Positions 1-8,213 are shown, counted from the stretch's first letter. The stretch: 48,831 bases of DNA from Intestinibacter bartlettii (GCF_018917435.1 NZ_JAHLOQ010000024.1:1-48831); one strand, 5' to 3'. Program-made: numbers and translations. Notes: a model not told the origin generated them from the letters alone.

Positions 1-221
1 TTCCCCCTTATTTTTGTTTTTGTTGGTAACTAAATTATATTATAAGTGGGGGAATCTCTTTGATATAGATTTTGCTTATTCTTGTAAATTCAACAAATTA
101 TTTAATTTGCAAGAGTCTAATATATCAATTAATAGGAGGGGTTATAATATTATTATCTGCAATAATAGCTGAGAAAAATCCAAAACATAAAACTATAGAA
201 AATGGAGAAATAAATTTATAA
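1..221 (+). other. structured leader and possible 25-codon non-ATG ORF
   Basis: No ATG-started gene is visible. Positions 61-127 can fold into a nested stem: TGATATA at 60-66 pairs with TATATCA at 121-127, and TCTTGTAAATT pairs with AATTTGCAAGA inside it. A strong AGGAGGG site at 134-140 follows. It is placed in front of an open frame of about 25 codons (from an ATA codon near 147 to TAA at 219-221) that ends directly against the ATG of the next gene. No normal start codon exists in that frame, so it could be a leader peptide with a rare start, a gene remnant, or chance. TTCCCCC at 1-7 and GGGGGAA at 48-54 are also inverted. Confidence 0.3.
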
Positions 222-1277
222 ATGGAAACTAATAATAATAAAACTATTTATAAAAAAATTTTAGAAGATGAAGTCGATTATAAAAAAATAACTTATAAAT
301 TAGATGAATTAAATAATTTGCCGGAAAGTCCAGGCATTTATTTTATGAAAGATAAAGAAGACAGACTCTTGTATATTGGAAAATCAAAATGCCTAAAAAA
401 GCGAGTAAAAAGTTATTTTTTAAATGATAAAAATCGCTCTAGAAAAATAGAGAGGATGATAAAAAATATATCTTATATAGAGATTATAAAAACAGATACA
501 GAATTTGATGCGCTTTTTTTAGAATGTCAAAATATACATAGATTAAAGCCGATGTACAACACACTTCTGAAAAGTTATGAAAAGTACAAATATATTTGTA
601 TCGATGAAAAAGATCACAACATAATAAAAATATCAAATGAAATAGAAGAAGACGGCATTTATTTTGGGCCTTATTCATTTAAAAGAAAGCTAGATATTAT
701 AAAACAAATAATTATAAAAGTATATCACCTTCCAATATGTAAAAGGCAAAATAAATGTATAAGATATGATTTAAATAAATGTATAGGACCATGCAGAAAG
801 CAAATTGATGATAATATTAAATATGATATAGTAAAAAATATAAAAGACAACTTAAATGGAAAAAGTAATTTTGTAATAGAAAGCTTGAAAAAAGAGATGA
901 ATACAAAAGTTAAAGACTTGAAATTTGAAGAGGCAGCCAAAATACATGAAGAAATAGACTTATTTTCATCTATTGTTAGAAAACAAAAATATCTTAAAAA
1001 TTTAAATAGAGATATAGTATTTTGGATAAATATGAAAAACTATAGATATAAAGTCTATTATATAAATTGTGGTAAAATTAAATATGAAAAAGTAATCGAT
1101 GCAAGATATCCAAGTCAAATAGAAAAATTAAAAACTTCTATACAAGATTTTATTCTTCAAAACAAAGAAGAAAAAGATGCGCTTAGAAAAGATGAAATCG
1201 ATTATATAAATATAATAAATGAATATATAAAAGACACAAAAGACAGGGGATATATTGAAATTAGAAAGGGTGAGTAA
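222..1277 (+). CDS. GIY-YIG excinuclease, UvrC-like without C-terminal half
   Basis: This 351-residue protein matches the N-terminal half of UvrC, the nuclease of nucleotide excision repair. The GIY-YIG domain has GIY at residues 38-40 and YIG at 51-53. Four cysteines (173, 179, 187, 191) lie where UvrC proteins carry an iron-sulfur or metal-binding Cys cluster. A UVR motif, which contacts UvrB, lies at about 215-252. Full UvrC is about 600 residues and continues with an RNase H-like 5' nuclease and a helix-hairpin-helix pair; both are absent here and the ORF ends cleanly. It therefore resembles Cho-type proteins, which make only the 3' incision, but keeps a UVR motif. Its stop lies one base before the likely start of the NUDIX gene, so the two are probably cotranscribed. 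Confidence 0.85.
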   Translation: METNNNKTIYKKILEDEVDYKKITYKLDELNNLPESPGIYFMKDKEDRLLYIGKSKCLKKRVKSYFLNDKNRSRKIERMIKNISYIEIIKTDTEFDALFLECQNIHRLKPMYNTLLKSYEKYKYICIDEKDHNIIKISNEIEEDGIYFGPYSFKRKLDIIKQIIIKVYHLPICKRQNKCIRYDLNKCIGPCRKQIDDNIKYDIVKNIKDNLNGKSNFVIESLKKEMNTKVKDLKFEEAAKIHEEIDLFSSIVRKQKYLKNLNRDIVFWINMKNYRYKVYYINCGKIKYEKVIDARYPSQIEKLKTSIQDFILQNKEEKDALRKDEIDYINIINEYIKDTKDRGYIEIRKGE

Positions 1278-1278
1278 T

Positions 1279-1887
1279 TTGGATAATAAAATACAAAAGG
1301 TAAAAGAACTTTGTGATGGGAAATTTATAAGTCTATATGATTTAGAATATAAAAATAAATTAAATGAAAATAAACACTGGACTGTTGCAACTAGAAAAGA
1401 TAAAGCAGAAGTAGAAAATTTTTATTTAAATCAAAAAGAAGACAAAGTCGATGCTGTTGGAATTTGTGCATACCATGTTAGATATAAAAAACTTGTAATT
1501 ATAAAACAGTTTAGAGTTCCTATAAACGACTATATATACGAAGTTCCAGCAGGACTTATAGATAAAGGTGACAAAGACATCTTTGAATCTGTGAAAAGAG
1601 AATTAAAAGAAGAAACAGGACTAGATTTATTAGATGTAAATAATGATTATACAATAGAAAAAACTTATCTTTCACCGGGAATGACAGATGAGTCTATTGC
1701 ACTTGTTTTTTGTACATGTGATGGTGGGCTAAATAAAGATGGGCTTGAAGATGACGAAGATATCGAAGCGATTTTAGTTTCACAAGAAGAAGCTAGGGAA
1801 ATATTAAAATCAAAAGGAAAAATGGATGTAAAGGCATTTTTAATGTTACAAAACTTTGTTTTATTAGGAGATAAAATGTTTATATAA
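1279..1887 (+). CDS. NUDIX hydrolase (ADP-ribose pyrophosphatase-like)
   Basis: About 202 residues. A NUDIX box starts at AGLIDKGD and runs to RELKEETGL; the REx2EExG core is intact, while the loop before it is one residue longer than the canonical box and has D for the first E. Proteins of this size and pattern usually hydrolyse ADP-ribose or related nucleoside diphosphate sugars in the cytosol. I place the start at the TTG at 1279, which has AAAGGGTGAG upstream at suitable spacing. An in-frame TTG at 1255 and a GTG at 1270, both inside the preceding gene, are alternatives. The gene follows the UvrC-like gene by one base, which suggests a shared housekeeping/repair transcript. The substrate cannot be read from sequence. 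Confidence 0.85.
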   Translation: MDNKIQKVKELCDGKFISLYDLEYKNKLNENKHWTVATRKDKAEVENFYLNQKEDKVDAVGICAYHVRYKKLVIIKQFRVPINDYIYEVPAGLIDKGDKDIFESVKRELKEETGLDLLDVNNDYTIEKTYLSPGMTDESIALVFCTCDGGLNKDGLEDDEDIEAILVSQEEAREILKSKGKMDVKAFLMLQNFVLLGDKMFI

Positions 1888-1984
1888 GTTTTATACAATT
1901 TCAAATTTATATAAATGATATAAATGGCTTATATAGATTTTACAAAAGTTAAAAAAATAAAATAATAAAGGAAAGTAAAAAGAG

Positions 1985-2020
1985 ACCTCTAATTATTAAA
2001 TATAGTAAATAATTGGAGGT
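1985..2020 (+). promoter_or_regulatory. hairpin that buries the ribosome binding site of the flavodoxin gene
   Basis: ACCTCTAATTATT (1985-1997) pairs with AATAATTGGAGGT (2008-2020) over 13 pairs with a single G-U. The GGAGG of the 3' arm is the only good ribosome binding site for the ATG at 2027. A short A-run precedes and a T-rich stretch follows the stem, so it may also act as a weak intrinsic terminator for the NUDIX transcript. Confidence 0.6.
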
Positions 2021-2026
2021 TTTATT

Positions 2027-2524
2027 ATGTCTAAAACAGTGATCATTTATAAAACAAAATATAATAGTACTAAAAAATATGCAGGATGGCTTGCAATAAA
2101 AATAGATGCTGATTTATATGAACTTTCTGATATAAGAAGCTCAGACTTAAAAAATTATGACACGATAATATTTGGAGGTTCTATAGAAAATGGATATATT
2201 AGAGGGATTGAGTTTATAAAAGATAATATCGATAAAATAAAAGATAAAAAAATCATTGTTTTTTATGTAGGATTGGGGCTGTATTCATTAAGTGAAATTA
2301 TGGCGTTTAACTTTTTGCCGACATATAAATATAAAAATATACATTTCTTTGAACTTATAGGGGATTTTGATTATAAAAAATTGACTTTTATAGACAAAAT
2401 AAGAGTAATGTACGGCTCTGGTAAAATTGCGTCTAATTTGATTGATTGCAAGAGCTATGTAAAAAGTGCAAAGAAAGAAAATCTAAATGATATCTTAAAG
2501 TATTTACAGACAAACAATATGTAA
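2027..2524 (+). CDS. flavodoxin-domain protein
   Basis: 165 residues. The N-terminus IIYKTKYNSTKKYA matches the phosphate-binding loop of the flavodoxin fold (T-x-Y-x-S-T pattern), and a second strand-loop follows at IIFGGSIENGY. The family includes flavodoxin-like FMN proteins and HemG-type protoporphyrinogen oxidases. There is no membrane segment or signal peptide, so it is probably cytosolic and binds FMN to carry or transfer electrons. The start is fixed by GGAGGT at 2015-2020, which lies inside a hairpin. A partner cannot be deduced; the neighbouring genes are NUDIX upstream and cysK downstream, the latter with its own promoter. Confidence 0.75.
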   Translation: MSKTVIIYKTKYNSTKKYAGWLAIKIDADLYELSDIRSSDLKNYDTIIFGGSIENGYIRGIEFIKDNIDKIKDKKIIVFYVGLGLYSLSEIMAFNFLPTYKYKNIHFFELIGDFDYKKLTFIDKIRVMYGSGKIASNLIDCKSYVKSAKKENLNDILKYLQTNNM

Positions 2525-2578
2525 AAAATCATGTTTATAAGTATTGAAAATAATTATTGATACCAAAAAATAATAGTT

Positions 2579-2670
2579 ATTATCAAAATGATAATTTTTT
2601 CTATCAAAATGATAAAATCAAGTTGACATATTAAAGTTAGAATAATATAATATAATTATCAAATTGATAA
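2579..2670 (+). promoter_or_regulatory. cysK promoter with three TATCAAAWTGATA operator copies
   Basis: A consensus sigma-A promoter is present: TTGACA at 2623-2628 and TATAAT at 2646-2651, with a 17-base spacer. Three copies of nearly the same palindrome surround it: centred near 2587 and 2608 upstream, and TTATCAAATTGATAA at 2656-2670 over the likely transcription start. Rrf2-family repressors such as CymR are known to control cysteine genes in Firmicutes; assigning this operator to CymR is an inference. Confidence 0.75.
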
Positions 2671-2696
2671 ATGGTAAATAATGGGAGGATAAATAC

Positions 2697-3593
2697 ATGA
2701 TATATTACAATGCTTTAGACTTGATAGGGAATACACCCATTTTAAACTTAAAACAAATAGGATACCCAAATGTATTTGTTAAATTAGAAAAAACAAATCC
2801 AGGAGGTAGTATAAAAGATAGAGCAGCACTATACATGATTAATGGAGCAGAAGAAAAAGGGGTACTAAATAAAGATAGTGTTTTAGTTGAAGCGACAAGT
2901 GGTAATACAGGAATAGCACTTGCAATGGCTGGAAAACTAAAAGGATATAAAGTGATAATTATAATGCCAGATACTATGAGTATCGAAAGAAGACAATTAG
3001 TAAAAGCTTTTGGAGCTGAACTAATACTTACAGAAGGTGCTAAAGGAATGGCAGGATCAATAGAAAAAGCAAACGAACTACTAGATAATAATTCAAACTA
3101 TGTATGTCTAGGTCAATTCGATAATGAAGACAATCCAAGAGCTCACTACGAAACTACAGGAGTTGAAATACTAAAAGAAGTAGAAAATGTATCTACAGTA
3201 GTAGCAGGAATAGGTTCTGGTGGTACTATAGTAGGAGTAGGAAGATTCTTAAAAGAAAAAAATAAAGATGTTAAGGTTATTGGTATAGAACCAAAATCAT
3301 CACCACTAATAACAGAAAATCAAGCAGGTCCACATAAAATTCAAGGAATAGGAGCAAACTTTATACCTAAAATATATGATAAAGATATAGTTGATAAAGT
3401 TATAACTGTATCAGATGAAGATTCTTATGAAACAGTTAGACTTATGGCAAATAAACTTGGAATATTAGTTGGAATATCATCTGGTGCCAATATATTTGGC
3501 GCAATGAGGCTATCAGATGAAAATCCAAATGAAGTTATAGTAACAGTAGCTCCCGATGGTGTAGACAAATATATGTCTATGGGAATATTTTAA
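2697..3593 (+). CDS. cysK: cysteine synthase (O-acetylserine sulfhydrylase)
   Basis: 298 residues, the usual CysK length. It joins sulfide to O-acetylserine to make cysteine, using pyridoxal phosphate. The PLP lysine is Lys40 in NPGGSIKDRA. The substrate loop is SGNTGIALA, and GSGGTIVG holds the cofactor phosphate. The start ATG follows GGGAGG at a spacing of about 9. It is the first gene of a pair with cysE, 29 bases downstream, which makes its substrate. The promoter carries repeated palindromes typical of cysteine-responsive repression. Other fold-type II enzymes such as cystathionine beta-synthase look similar, but the cysE neighbour supports CysK. Confidence 0.95.
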   Translation: MIYYNALDLIGNTPILNLKQIGYPNVFVKLEKTNPGGSIKDRAALYMINGAEEKGVLNKDSVLVEATSGNTGIALAMAGKLKGYKVIIIMPDTMSIERRQLVKAFGAELILTEGAKGMAGSIEKANELLDNNSNYVCLGQFDNEDNPRAHYETTGVEILKEVENVSTVVAGIGSGGTIVGVGRFLKEKNKDVKVIGIEPKSSPLITENQAGPHKIQGIGANFIPKIYDKDIVDKVITVSDEDSYETVRLMANKLGILVGISSGANIFGAMRLSDENPNEVIVTVAPDGVDKYMSMGIF

Positions 3594-3622
3594 AAATTAA
3601 TTGAAAGAAGGTCGTATACAGT

Positions 3623-4192
3623 ATGTTTTATCACGTTAAAAAAGATTTACAATTTATATTGGATTCAGATCCAGCAGCAAGAAATAAAATAGAATTATTC
3701 TTACTTTATCCATCGGTTCATGCGATGATTATGTATAGAATATCCCACTTTTTCTATACAAAGAAAAGATTTTTTATAGCTAGACTTATATCTCAAATAT
3801 CTAGATTTTTTACACAAATTGAAATACATCCAGGTGCTCAAATAGGAGAAGGAATATTAATAGACCATGGTAGTGGAGTTGTTATTGGCGAAACAGCTAT
3901 AATAGGAGATAGAGTTACAATTTACCAAGGTGCAACAATAGGGGCAACAGGAAATGAAAAAACTTTTAAAAGACATCCTACTATAGGTTCAGATGTTATA
4001 ATCGGTTCTGGAGCAAAAGTATTAGGCCCAGTAACAATTGGAAACAATGTTAAAGTTGGGGCAAATAGTGTAGTTTTAGAAGATGTTCCAGATAACTCAA
4101 CAGCAGTTGGAATACCAGCTCAGATAAAAACAAGACGTAAATTTGATGTAGTGGAAAATAATAAAGAATATGTAGCTGATTATGTAATTTAG
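3623..4192 (+). CDS. cysE: serine O-acetyltransferase
   Basis: 189 residues, the short bacterial form. It transfers acetyl from acetyl-CoA to serine and so supplies the CysK substrate. An N-terminal helical part (about 1-60) is followed by a left-handed beta helix of hexapeptide repeats; [18 protein letters not shown] and [10 protein letters not shown] are typical and contain the catalytic His. CysE and CysK normally form the cysteine synthase complex, with the CysE C-terminal Ile docking into CysK; this protein does end in Ile (DYVI). AGAAGG lies upstream of the ATG. It is cotranscribed with cysK. Confidence 0.95.
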   Translation: MFYHVKKDLQFILDSDPAARNKIELFLLYPSVHAMIMYRISHFFYTKKRFFIARLISQISRFFTQIEIHPGAQIGEGILIDHGSGVVIGETAIIGDRVTIYQGATIGATGNEKTFKRHPTIGSDVIIGSGAKVLGPVTIGNNVKVGANSVVLEDVPDNSTAVGIPAQIKTRRKFDVVENNKEYVADYVI

Positions 4193-4275
4193 AAAATTTT
4201 AACTTCATGAATTATTATTTAAAAATTGTAAATAATAAAATAGAAATTTATAAAAGATTCATGGAGGTTTAGTTT

Positions 4276-4467
4276 ATGAAAGCTAGAGTTGATAAAGATA
4301 CTTGTATAGGATGTGGACTATGTCCATCAATATGCCCAGAAGTTTTTGAGCTTACTGATGAAGGATATGCTCACGCTATAAAATCAGAAGTTCCAGAAGA
4401 TTGTCATGATGAGGCAAAAGAAGCTGCTGAAAGTTGTCCAGTTGATGCAATTGAAGTAGAAGAATAA
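4276..4467 (+). CDS. single-cluster [4Fe-4S] ferredoxin
   Basis: 63 residues. The cysteines sit in CIGCGLCPSICP and, further on, SCPVDA, giving one complete CxxCxxC...C set. A second pair (the third Cys of the SICP stretch aside, Cys in EDCHDEA) could form the disulfide known from Thermotoga-type ferredoxins. It carries single electrons at low potential in the cytosol. GGAGGT precedes the ATG. It is followed by an intrinsic terminator at 4489 and lies 83 bases after cysE, so it may be on the same transcript or have its own promoter. Partner enzymes are not indicated. Confidence 0.92.
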   Translation: MKARVDKDTCIGCGLCPSICPEVFELTDEGYAHAIKSEVPEDCHDEAKEAAESCPVDAIEVEE

Positions 4468-4488
4468 TATAAATTTAATAACATACAT

Positions 4489-4522
4489 AATGCCAGTAGT
4501 TATCTACTGGCATTATTATTTT
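4489..4522 (+). terminator. intrinsic terminator after ferredoxin
   Basis: AATGCCAGTAG and CTACTGGCATT form an 11-bp perfect stem around a TTAT loop, followed by a T-rich tail (ATTATTTT). Confidence 0.9.
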
Positions 4523-4656
4523 GAGTAACATATAAGTAGTTAGAAACATAAAAAAAGTAATAAATTATAAATATATAAAAAATTGTAAAATATATAAAAC
4601 TGATATAAAATAAGAAAAAATAAAAAATTACTTATTTAAAATATTGCGGAGGGAAG

Positions 4657-4968
4657 ATGTACTATACATATATACTTAGGTGTAAGGATAATTCTTTATA
4701 TACTGGTTATACGACAGATATAAATAGAAGGATGAAAGAACATGAAAGAGGAATAAATAGCAAATATACAAAGGCAAAGGGATTTTCAAATTTAGAAATT
4801 TATTTTATTTGCAAAAGTAAAAGTGATGCTATGAAATTAGAATATAAAATAAAATCAAAGACAAGAAATCAGAAGTTATATATAATAAAAAATCCACAAG
4901 ACTTTATAAAGCAATTAAAAGAAATAGAAAACTTCTGTATTTTAGATGTTATAAAACCTACAGAATAA
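4657..4968 (+). CDS. small GIY-YIG nuclease-like protein (UPF0213 type)
   Basis: 103 residues comprising a single GIY-YIG domain: YYTYILRCKDNSLYTGYT holds the YIL and YTG elements, and R (in INRRMKEH) and the later E complete the usual active-site pattern. Members of this family (YhbQ, YazA) are small, stand-alone proteins of unclear physiological role; DNA cleavage has been reported for some. A GGAGGG ribosome binding site lies just before the ATG. It is a single gene, followed by the promoter and TPP riboswitch of the thiamine operon. Confidence 0.85.
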   Translation: MYYTYILRCKDNSLYTGYTTDINRRMKEHERGINSKYTKAKGFSNLEIYFICKSKSDAMKLEYKIKSKTRNQKLYIIKNPQDFIKQLKEIENFCILDVIKPTE

Positions 4969-4975
4969 AAAAATA

Positions 4976-5004
4976 TTGACAAATAATAGAATAAATACTA
5001 ATCT
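4976..5004 (+). promoter_or_regulatory. promoter of the thiamine operon
   Basis: TTGACA at 4976-4981 and TAATCT at 4999-5004 are separated by 17 bases. Transcription would start about 25 bases before the TPP aptamer. Confidence 0.75.
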
Positions 5005-5033
5005 TAATATTAGATACAAGTAAAAATTAAAAA

Positions 5034-5111
5034 AGTGCTAGGGGAGCCATAGGCTGAGAAGTTTTACTGACCCTCACACCTGATCTGGATAATGCCAGCG
5101 TAGGAAAGCAT
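5034..5111 (+). promoter_or_regulatory. TPP riboswitch (THI element)
   Basis: The hallmark thi-box segments are present in order: GGGGAGCC, GGCTGAGA, GACCCTCACACCTGATCTGG, ATAATGCCAGCGTAGGAA. The GTGCTA and TAGGAAAGCA ends form the closing P1 stem. A terminator hairpin follows at 5176. TPP binding is expected to switch off the downstream thiD-thiM-tenA-thiT-thiE genes. Confidence 0.97.
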
Positions 5112-5175
5112 AATTTATAACTATGATATAATATTAAGTATTAAATATTATATTATAATTAAAAAAGTAAAATAT

Positions 5176-5201
5176 GCTGTACCTAGGGGTACAGCTTTTT
5201 T
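5176..5201 (+). terminator. riboswitch-controlled terminator
   Basis: GCTGTACC and GGTACAGC form an 8-bp stem with a TAGG loop followed by six T. It lies between the TPP aptamer and thiD. AT-rich inverted segments at about 5126-5155 could form the competing structure. Confidence 0.9.
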
Positions 5202-5237
5202 AATGCAAATTTTTGTATATTTATTTAGGAGGCAAAC

Positions 5238-6041
5238 ATGAGAAATTATAAGATTCCAACACTTACAATTGCAGGGTCAGATTCTTCTGGGGGAGCAGGA
5301 GTCCAAGCGGACTTAAAGACATTTAGTGCAATAGGAACTTATGGTATGAGCGTTATAACTGCTATAACTGCTCAAAATACACAAGGCGTATTTGATGTAG
5401 AAGAACTAAGCAGAAAAATAATTAAAGGTCAAATGAAAGCAGTATTTGAGGATATAATGCCTAAAGGTGTTAAAATAGGCATGGTGTCTAGTCCTGAAAT
5501 AATTTTAGAAATAGTAGAAAATCTAAAAAAATACAATCCAGAATTTATAGTAGTAGACCCAGTTATGATATCTAAAAGTGGGTATTCACTTCTTAGACCA
5601 GAAGCTAAAGAAAATCTAATTAAATACTTAATTCCAATGGCGTACATAATTACACCAAATGTACCAGAAGCAGAAGAAATTACAGGGATGAAGATAGAAA
5701 CTGTTGAAGATATGAAAGAAGCAGGTAAAAAGATATTAGAGTTAGGACCTAAGTATGTACTTATGAAAGGCGGACATCTAGATGGAGACGCTGTTGATGT
5801 ACTTATGGGAGAAGATATATTTGAAGTATTTACATCAGAAAGATTAGATAGAAAAAATACACATGGGACAGGTTGTACACTATCTTCTGCAATAACTTCA
5901 CATATGGCGCTTGGATATGATGTAATTGAAGCAGTAAGACTTAGTAAAGAATACATAACAGAAGCTATAAGACATAGTTTTGATATAGGACATGGAGTTG
6001 GTCCTGTAAATCATTTTTATAAATTTGAAAATATAGACTAA
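5238..6041 (+). CDS. thiD: hydroxymethylpyrimidine (phosphate) kinase
   Basis: 267 residues, standard length. ThiD phosphorylates HMP and HMP-P to the pyrophosphate used in thiamine synthesis. The ribokinase fold is clear: TIAGSDSSGGAGVQADLKT at the N-terminus binds substrate, and HGTGCTLSSAI near residue 210 holds the anion hole and catalytic Asp region. GGAGG lies 9 bases before the ATG. It is the first gene after the TPP riboswitch and is followed by thiM, tenA, thiT and thiE, which together form a salvage set rather than full de novo synthesis (no thiC or thiG in view). Confidence 0.96.
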   Translation: MRNYKIPTLTIAGSDSSGGAGVQADLKTFSAIGTYGMSVITAITAQNTQGVFDVEELSRKIIKGQMKAVFEDIMPKGVKIGMVSSPEIILEIVENLKKYNPEFIVVDPVMISKSGYSLLRPEAKENLIKYLIPMAYIITPNVPEAEEITGMKIETVEDMKEAGKKILELGPKYVLMKGGHLDGDAVDVLMGEDIFEVFTSERLDRKNTHGTGCTLSSAITSHMALGYDVIEAVRLSKEYITEAIRHSFDIGHGVGPVNHFYKFENID

Positions 6042-6105
6042 TTCTAATATTAAAGAATAACTTAAAAAAATAACTAAAAATAATTTAAATTAGGGGAGAA
6101 TAAAA

Positions 6106-6888
6106 ATGTACGAATTAATAAATAAAGTAAAAGAATTAAATCCATTAGTATTACACTACACAAATAACGTTACTATAACAGATTGTGCTAATATAACTTT
6201 GGCAATAGGGGCTAGTCCTTTAATGAGTTTTTCATATGAAGAAGTTGAAGATATGGTTTCAGTAGCAAGTGCTGTTGTTATAAATATAGGGACTATGAAC
6301 TCATCATATTTAGATTTATTTGTAAAAGCGGGAAAAGCTGCAAATAAATACAATAAACCAGTAGTTCTAGATCCAGTTGGAGTTTTTGCAAGCAAAGCGA
6401 GAACTGAACTTACTAATAAATTATTAAACGAAGTAAACTTTACTGTAGTTCGTGGAAACATATCAGAAATTAAATTTATAGGTGGACTTGACGTAGCTGG
6501 AAAAGGTGTAGACTCATTTGACGATGGTTCTGATGCATCTGAAATAGTAAAAGCTGTAGCTAAAAAATTAAACTGTACAGTAGTTGCTTCAGGAATAACA
6601 GATTTAGTAAGTGACGGTGAAAAAGTATATAAAATATCTAATGGGAGTGCTAAACTTAAAAAGATAACAGGAACAGGTTGTATGTCTTCAAGTTTAATAG
6701 CGAGTTTCTTACCTTGCACAGATAAACCAATAGAAGCAGCATTTATGGGAACTTTATCAATGAGTTTAAGTGGGGAATTAGCAGATGTAACAAATCCTGC
6801 TGTTGGAACATTTAAAACTTATCTATTTGACAATATAGACACATTAGATGTACCTACTTTTGAAAAATATGCGAAAGTAGAGTTATAA
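6106..6888 (+). CDS. thiM: hydroxyethylthiazole kinase
   Basis: 260 residues. ThiM phosphorylates the thiazole moiety so that it can be joined to HMP-PP by ThiE. Motifs visible are VTITDCANITLAIGASP near the N-terminus (thiazole site), VLDPVGVFASKAR in the middle, and TGTGCMSSSLIA, the ribokinase-like anion hole with a catalytic Cys. A GGGGAG ribosome binding site precedes the ATG. It is the second gene of the TPP-controlled operon, 64 bases after thiD. Confidence 0.96.
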   Translation: MYELINKVKELNPLVLHYTNNVTITDCANITLAIGASPLMSFSYEEVEDMVSVASAVVINIGTMNSSYLDLFVKAGKAANKYNKPVVLDPVGVFASKARTELTNKLLNEVNFTVVRGNISEIKFIGGLDVAGKGVDSFDDGSDASEIVKAVAKKLNCTVVASGITDLVSDGEKVYKISNGSAKLKKITGTGCMSSSLIASFLPCTDKPIEAAFMGTLSMSLSGELADVTNPAVGTFKTYLFDNIDTLDVPTFEKYAKVEL

Positions 6889-6923
6889 AATAAATATAGT
6901 GGGTAAGTTATAAGGAGAAATAT

Positions 6924-7586
6924 ATGTTATTTACAGATTACTTATATGAAAGTAGTAAAGAAATATGGGATAAATATTTAGAGCATCCTTTTTTAGTAGA
7001 GCTTGGAGAAGGAACACTAGATAAAGAAAAATTTAGAAAGTATTTAATTCAAGATTATCTATACTTAATAGAATATGCAAAAGTGTATGCAATGGCTTGT
7101 GTAAAAAGTAGAAATATAAGAGAACTTAAAAAGTTTCACAATGGAGTTGCTGGAAGTATTGAAACAGAAACTGCAAACCACATTATGTATTTAAAAGACT
7201 TTGGTGAAAATATAGAAGATATGGAATTTAAGTATAAATTAAATATGACAAATGAAAGTTATACAAGCTATATGAAATCAATATCTATTACAGGAACTAT
7301 AGAAGAAATAGTAGCAGGTGTACTTCCTTGTACATGGAGCTATAACTATATAGGTTTAAAATTAAAAGAAAAATACAAAGATAAATTAGAAGGAAACTTT
7401 TATCAAAGTTGGATAGAAACTTATGCAAGTGACGAATATGTTGCTTTTAAAAATGAATGGCTAGATTTTACAAACGAGCTTTGTGAAAATCTACCTCAAA
7501 AAACAAAAGAAAAATTAAAAGATATATTTGTAAGAGCAAGTAAGTACGAATTAGAATTTTGGAATATGGCTTACAAAGGAGAATAA
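6924..7586 (+). CDS. tenA: aminopyrimidine aminohydrolase / thiaminase II
   Basis: 220 residues. TenA hydrolyses degraded thiamine pyrimidines to HMP, allowing salvage. The family signature FRKYLIQDYLYL contains the active-site Asp44, and the catalytic nucleophile is Cys136 in VLPCTWSY. A Glu near the C-terminus (KYELEFW) matches the catalytic acid of the family. AAGGAG precedes the ATG. The position between thiM and thiT supports a salvage role: ThiT imports, TenA regenerates HMP, ThiD, ThiM and ThiE rebuild thiamine phosphate. Confidence 0.94.
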   Translation: MLFTDYLYESSKEIWDKYLEHPFLVELGEGTLDKEKFRKYLIQDYLYLIEYAKVYAMACVKSRNIRELKKFHNGVAGSIETETANHIMYLKDFGENIEDMEFKYKLNMTNESYTSYMKSISITGTIEEIVAGVLPCTWSYNYIGLKLKEKYKDKLEGNFYQSWIETYASDEYVAFKNEWLDFTNELCENLPQKTKEKLKDIFVRASKYELEFWNMAYKGE

Positions 7587-7598
7587 AAGGAGGAAATT

Positions 7599-8213
7599 AT
7601 GAGTGCAAATTATATATATGTAGCGCTTTGTTTTATACCACTAGTTTTATATTTAATAAAACTAAGAAACTTTAAATTAACAGTTAAGAAAATGGTAGTT
7701 ATTGCGATGTTTTCAGGATTATCATTTATACTTAGCAAAATAGTATTTATACAATACCCACAAGGTGGAAGTATAAACTTATTATCATCACTACCAATAC
7801 TTTTAATCGGTCTTATATATGGACCAGTTGAAGGTATGACAACAGGTCTTATAGCAGGTGTTTTAGGATTATTTGGAGGATATATAATACATCCAGTTCA
7901 ATTATTCTTAGACTTTATAATACCACCTATGATTTTAGGCCTTAGCGGAATGTTTGGTTCTGATTCAAGGGTAAAAGTATTTTTCGGATGCTTAATCGTG
8001 GTATTTTTAAAATGTTGCGTACATGTTGTATCAGGAGTTGTGTTCTTTGCTTCATATGCAGAAGGATTTAATATGGGACCATGGTTATATTCAATAGTAT
8101 ATAACTTCTCTTGTGCAGGTGTAGAAGGATTTTTAAGCTTAATAGTAGCTACAATACTTCCACTTGAAAAAATTAAAAGAGAGGCAAATAAAGGTCACAA
8201 AGCAAGCGCATAA
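7599..8213 (+). CDS. thiT: thiamine ECF transporter S component
   Basis: 204 residues with about six hydrophobic segments. The stretch from SINLLSSLPILLIGL to YGPVEGMTTGLIAGVLG is characteristic of ThiT/YuaJ, the thiamine-binding membrane subunit that works with the shared EcfA/A'/T energy-coupling module encoded elsewhere. The C-terminus is Lys-rich and probably cytoplasmic. AGGAGG lies 5 bases before the ATG and the gap to tenA is 12 bases, so the genes are cotranscribed. TPP repression through the riboswitch fits a thiamine importer. Confidence 0.92.
   Translation: MSANYIYVALCFIPLVLYLIKLRNFKLTVKKMVVIAMFSGLSFILSKIVFIQYPQGGSINLLSSLPILLIGLIYGPVEGMTTGLIAGVLGLFGGYIIHPVQLFLDFIIPPMILGLSGMFGSDSRVKVFFGCLIVVFLKCCVHVVSGVVFFASYAEGFNMGPWLYSIVYNFSCAGVEGFLSLIVATILPLEKIKREANKGHKASA

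Noticed and set aside
5429-6719. Long minus-strand frames opposite thiD and thiM
   Set aside because: They are shadows of well-supported genes with no ribosome binding sites and Ser/Thr/Ile-biased composition.
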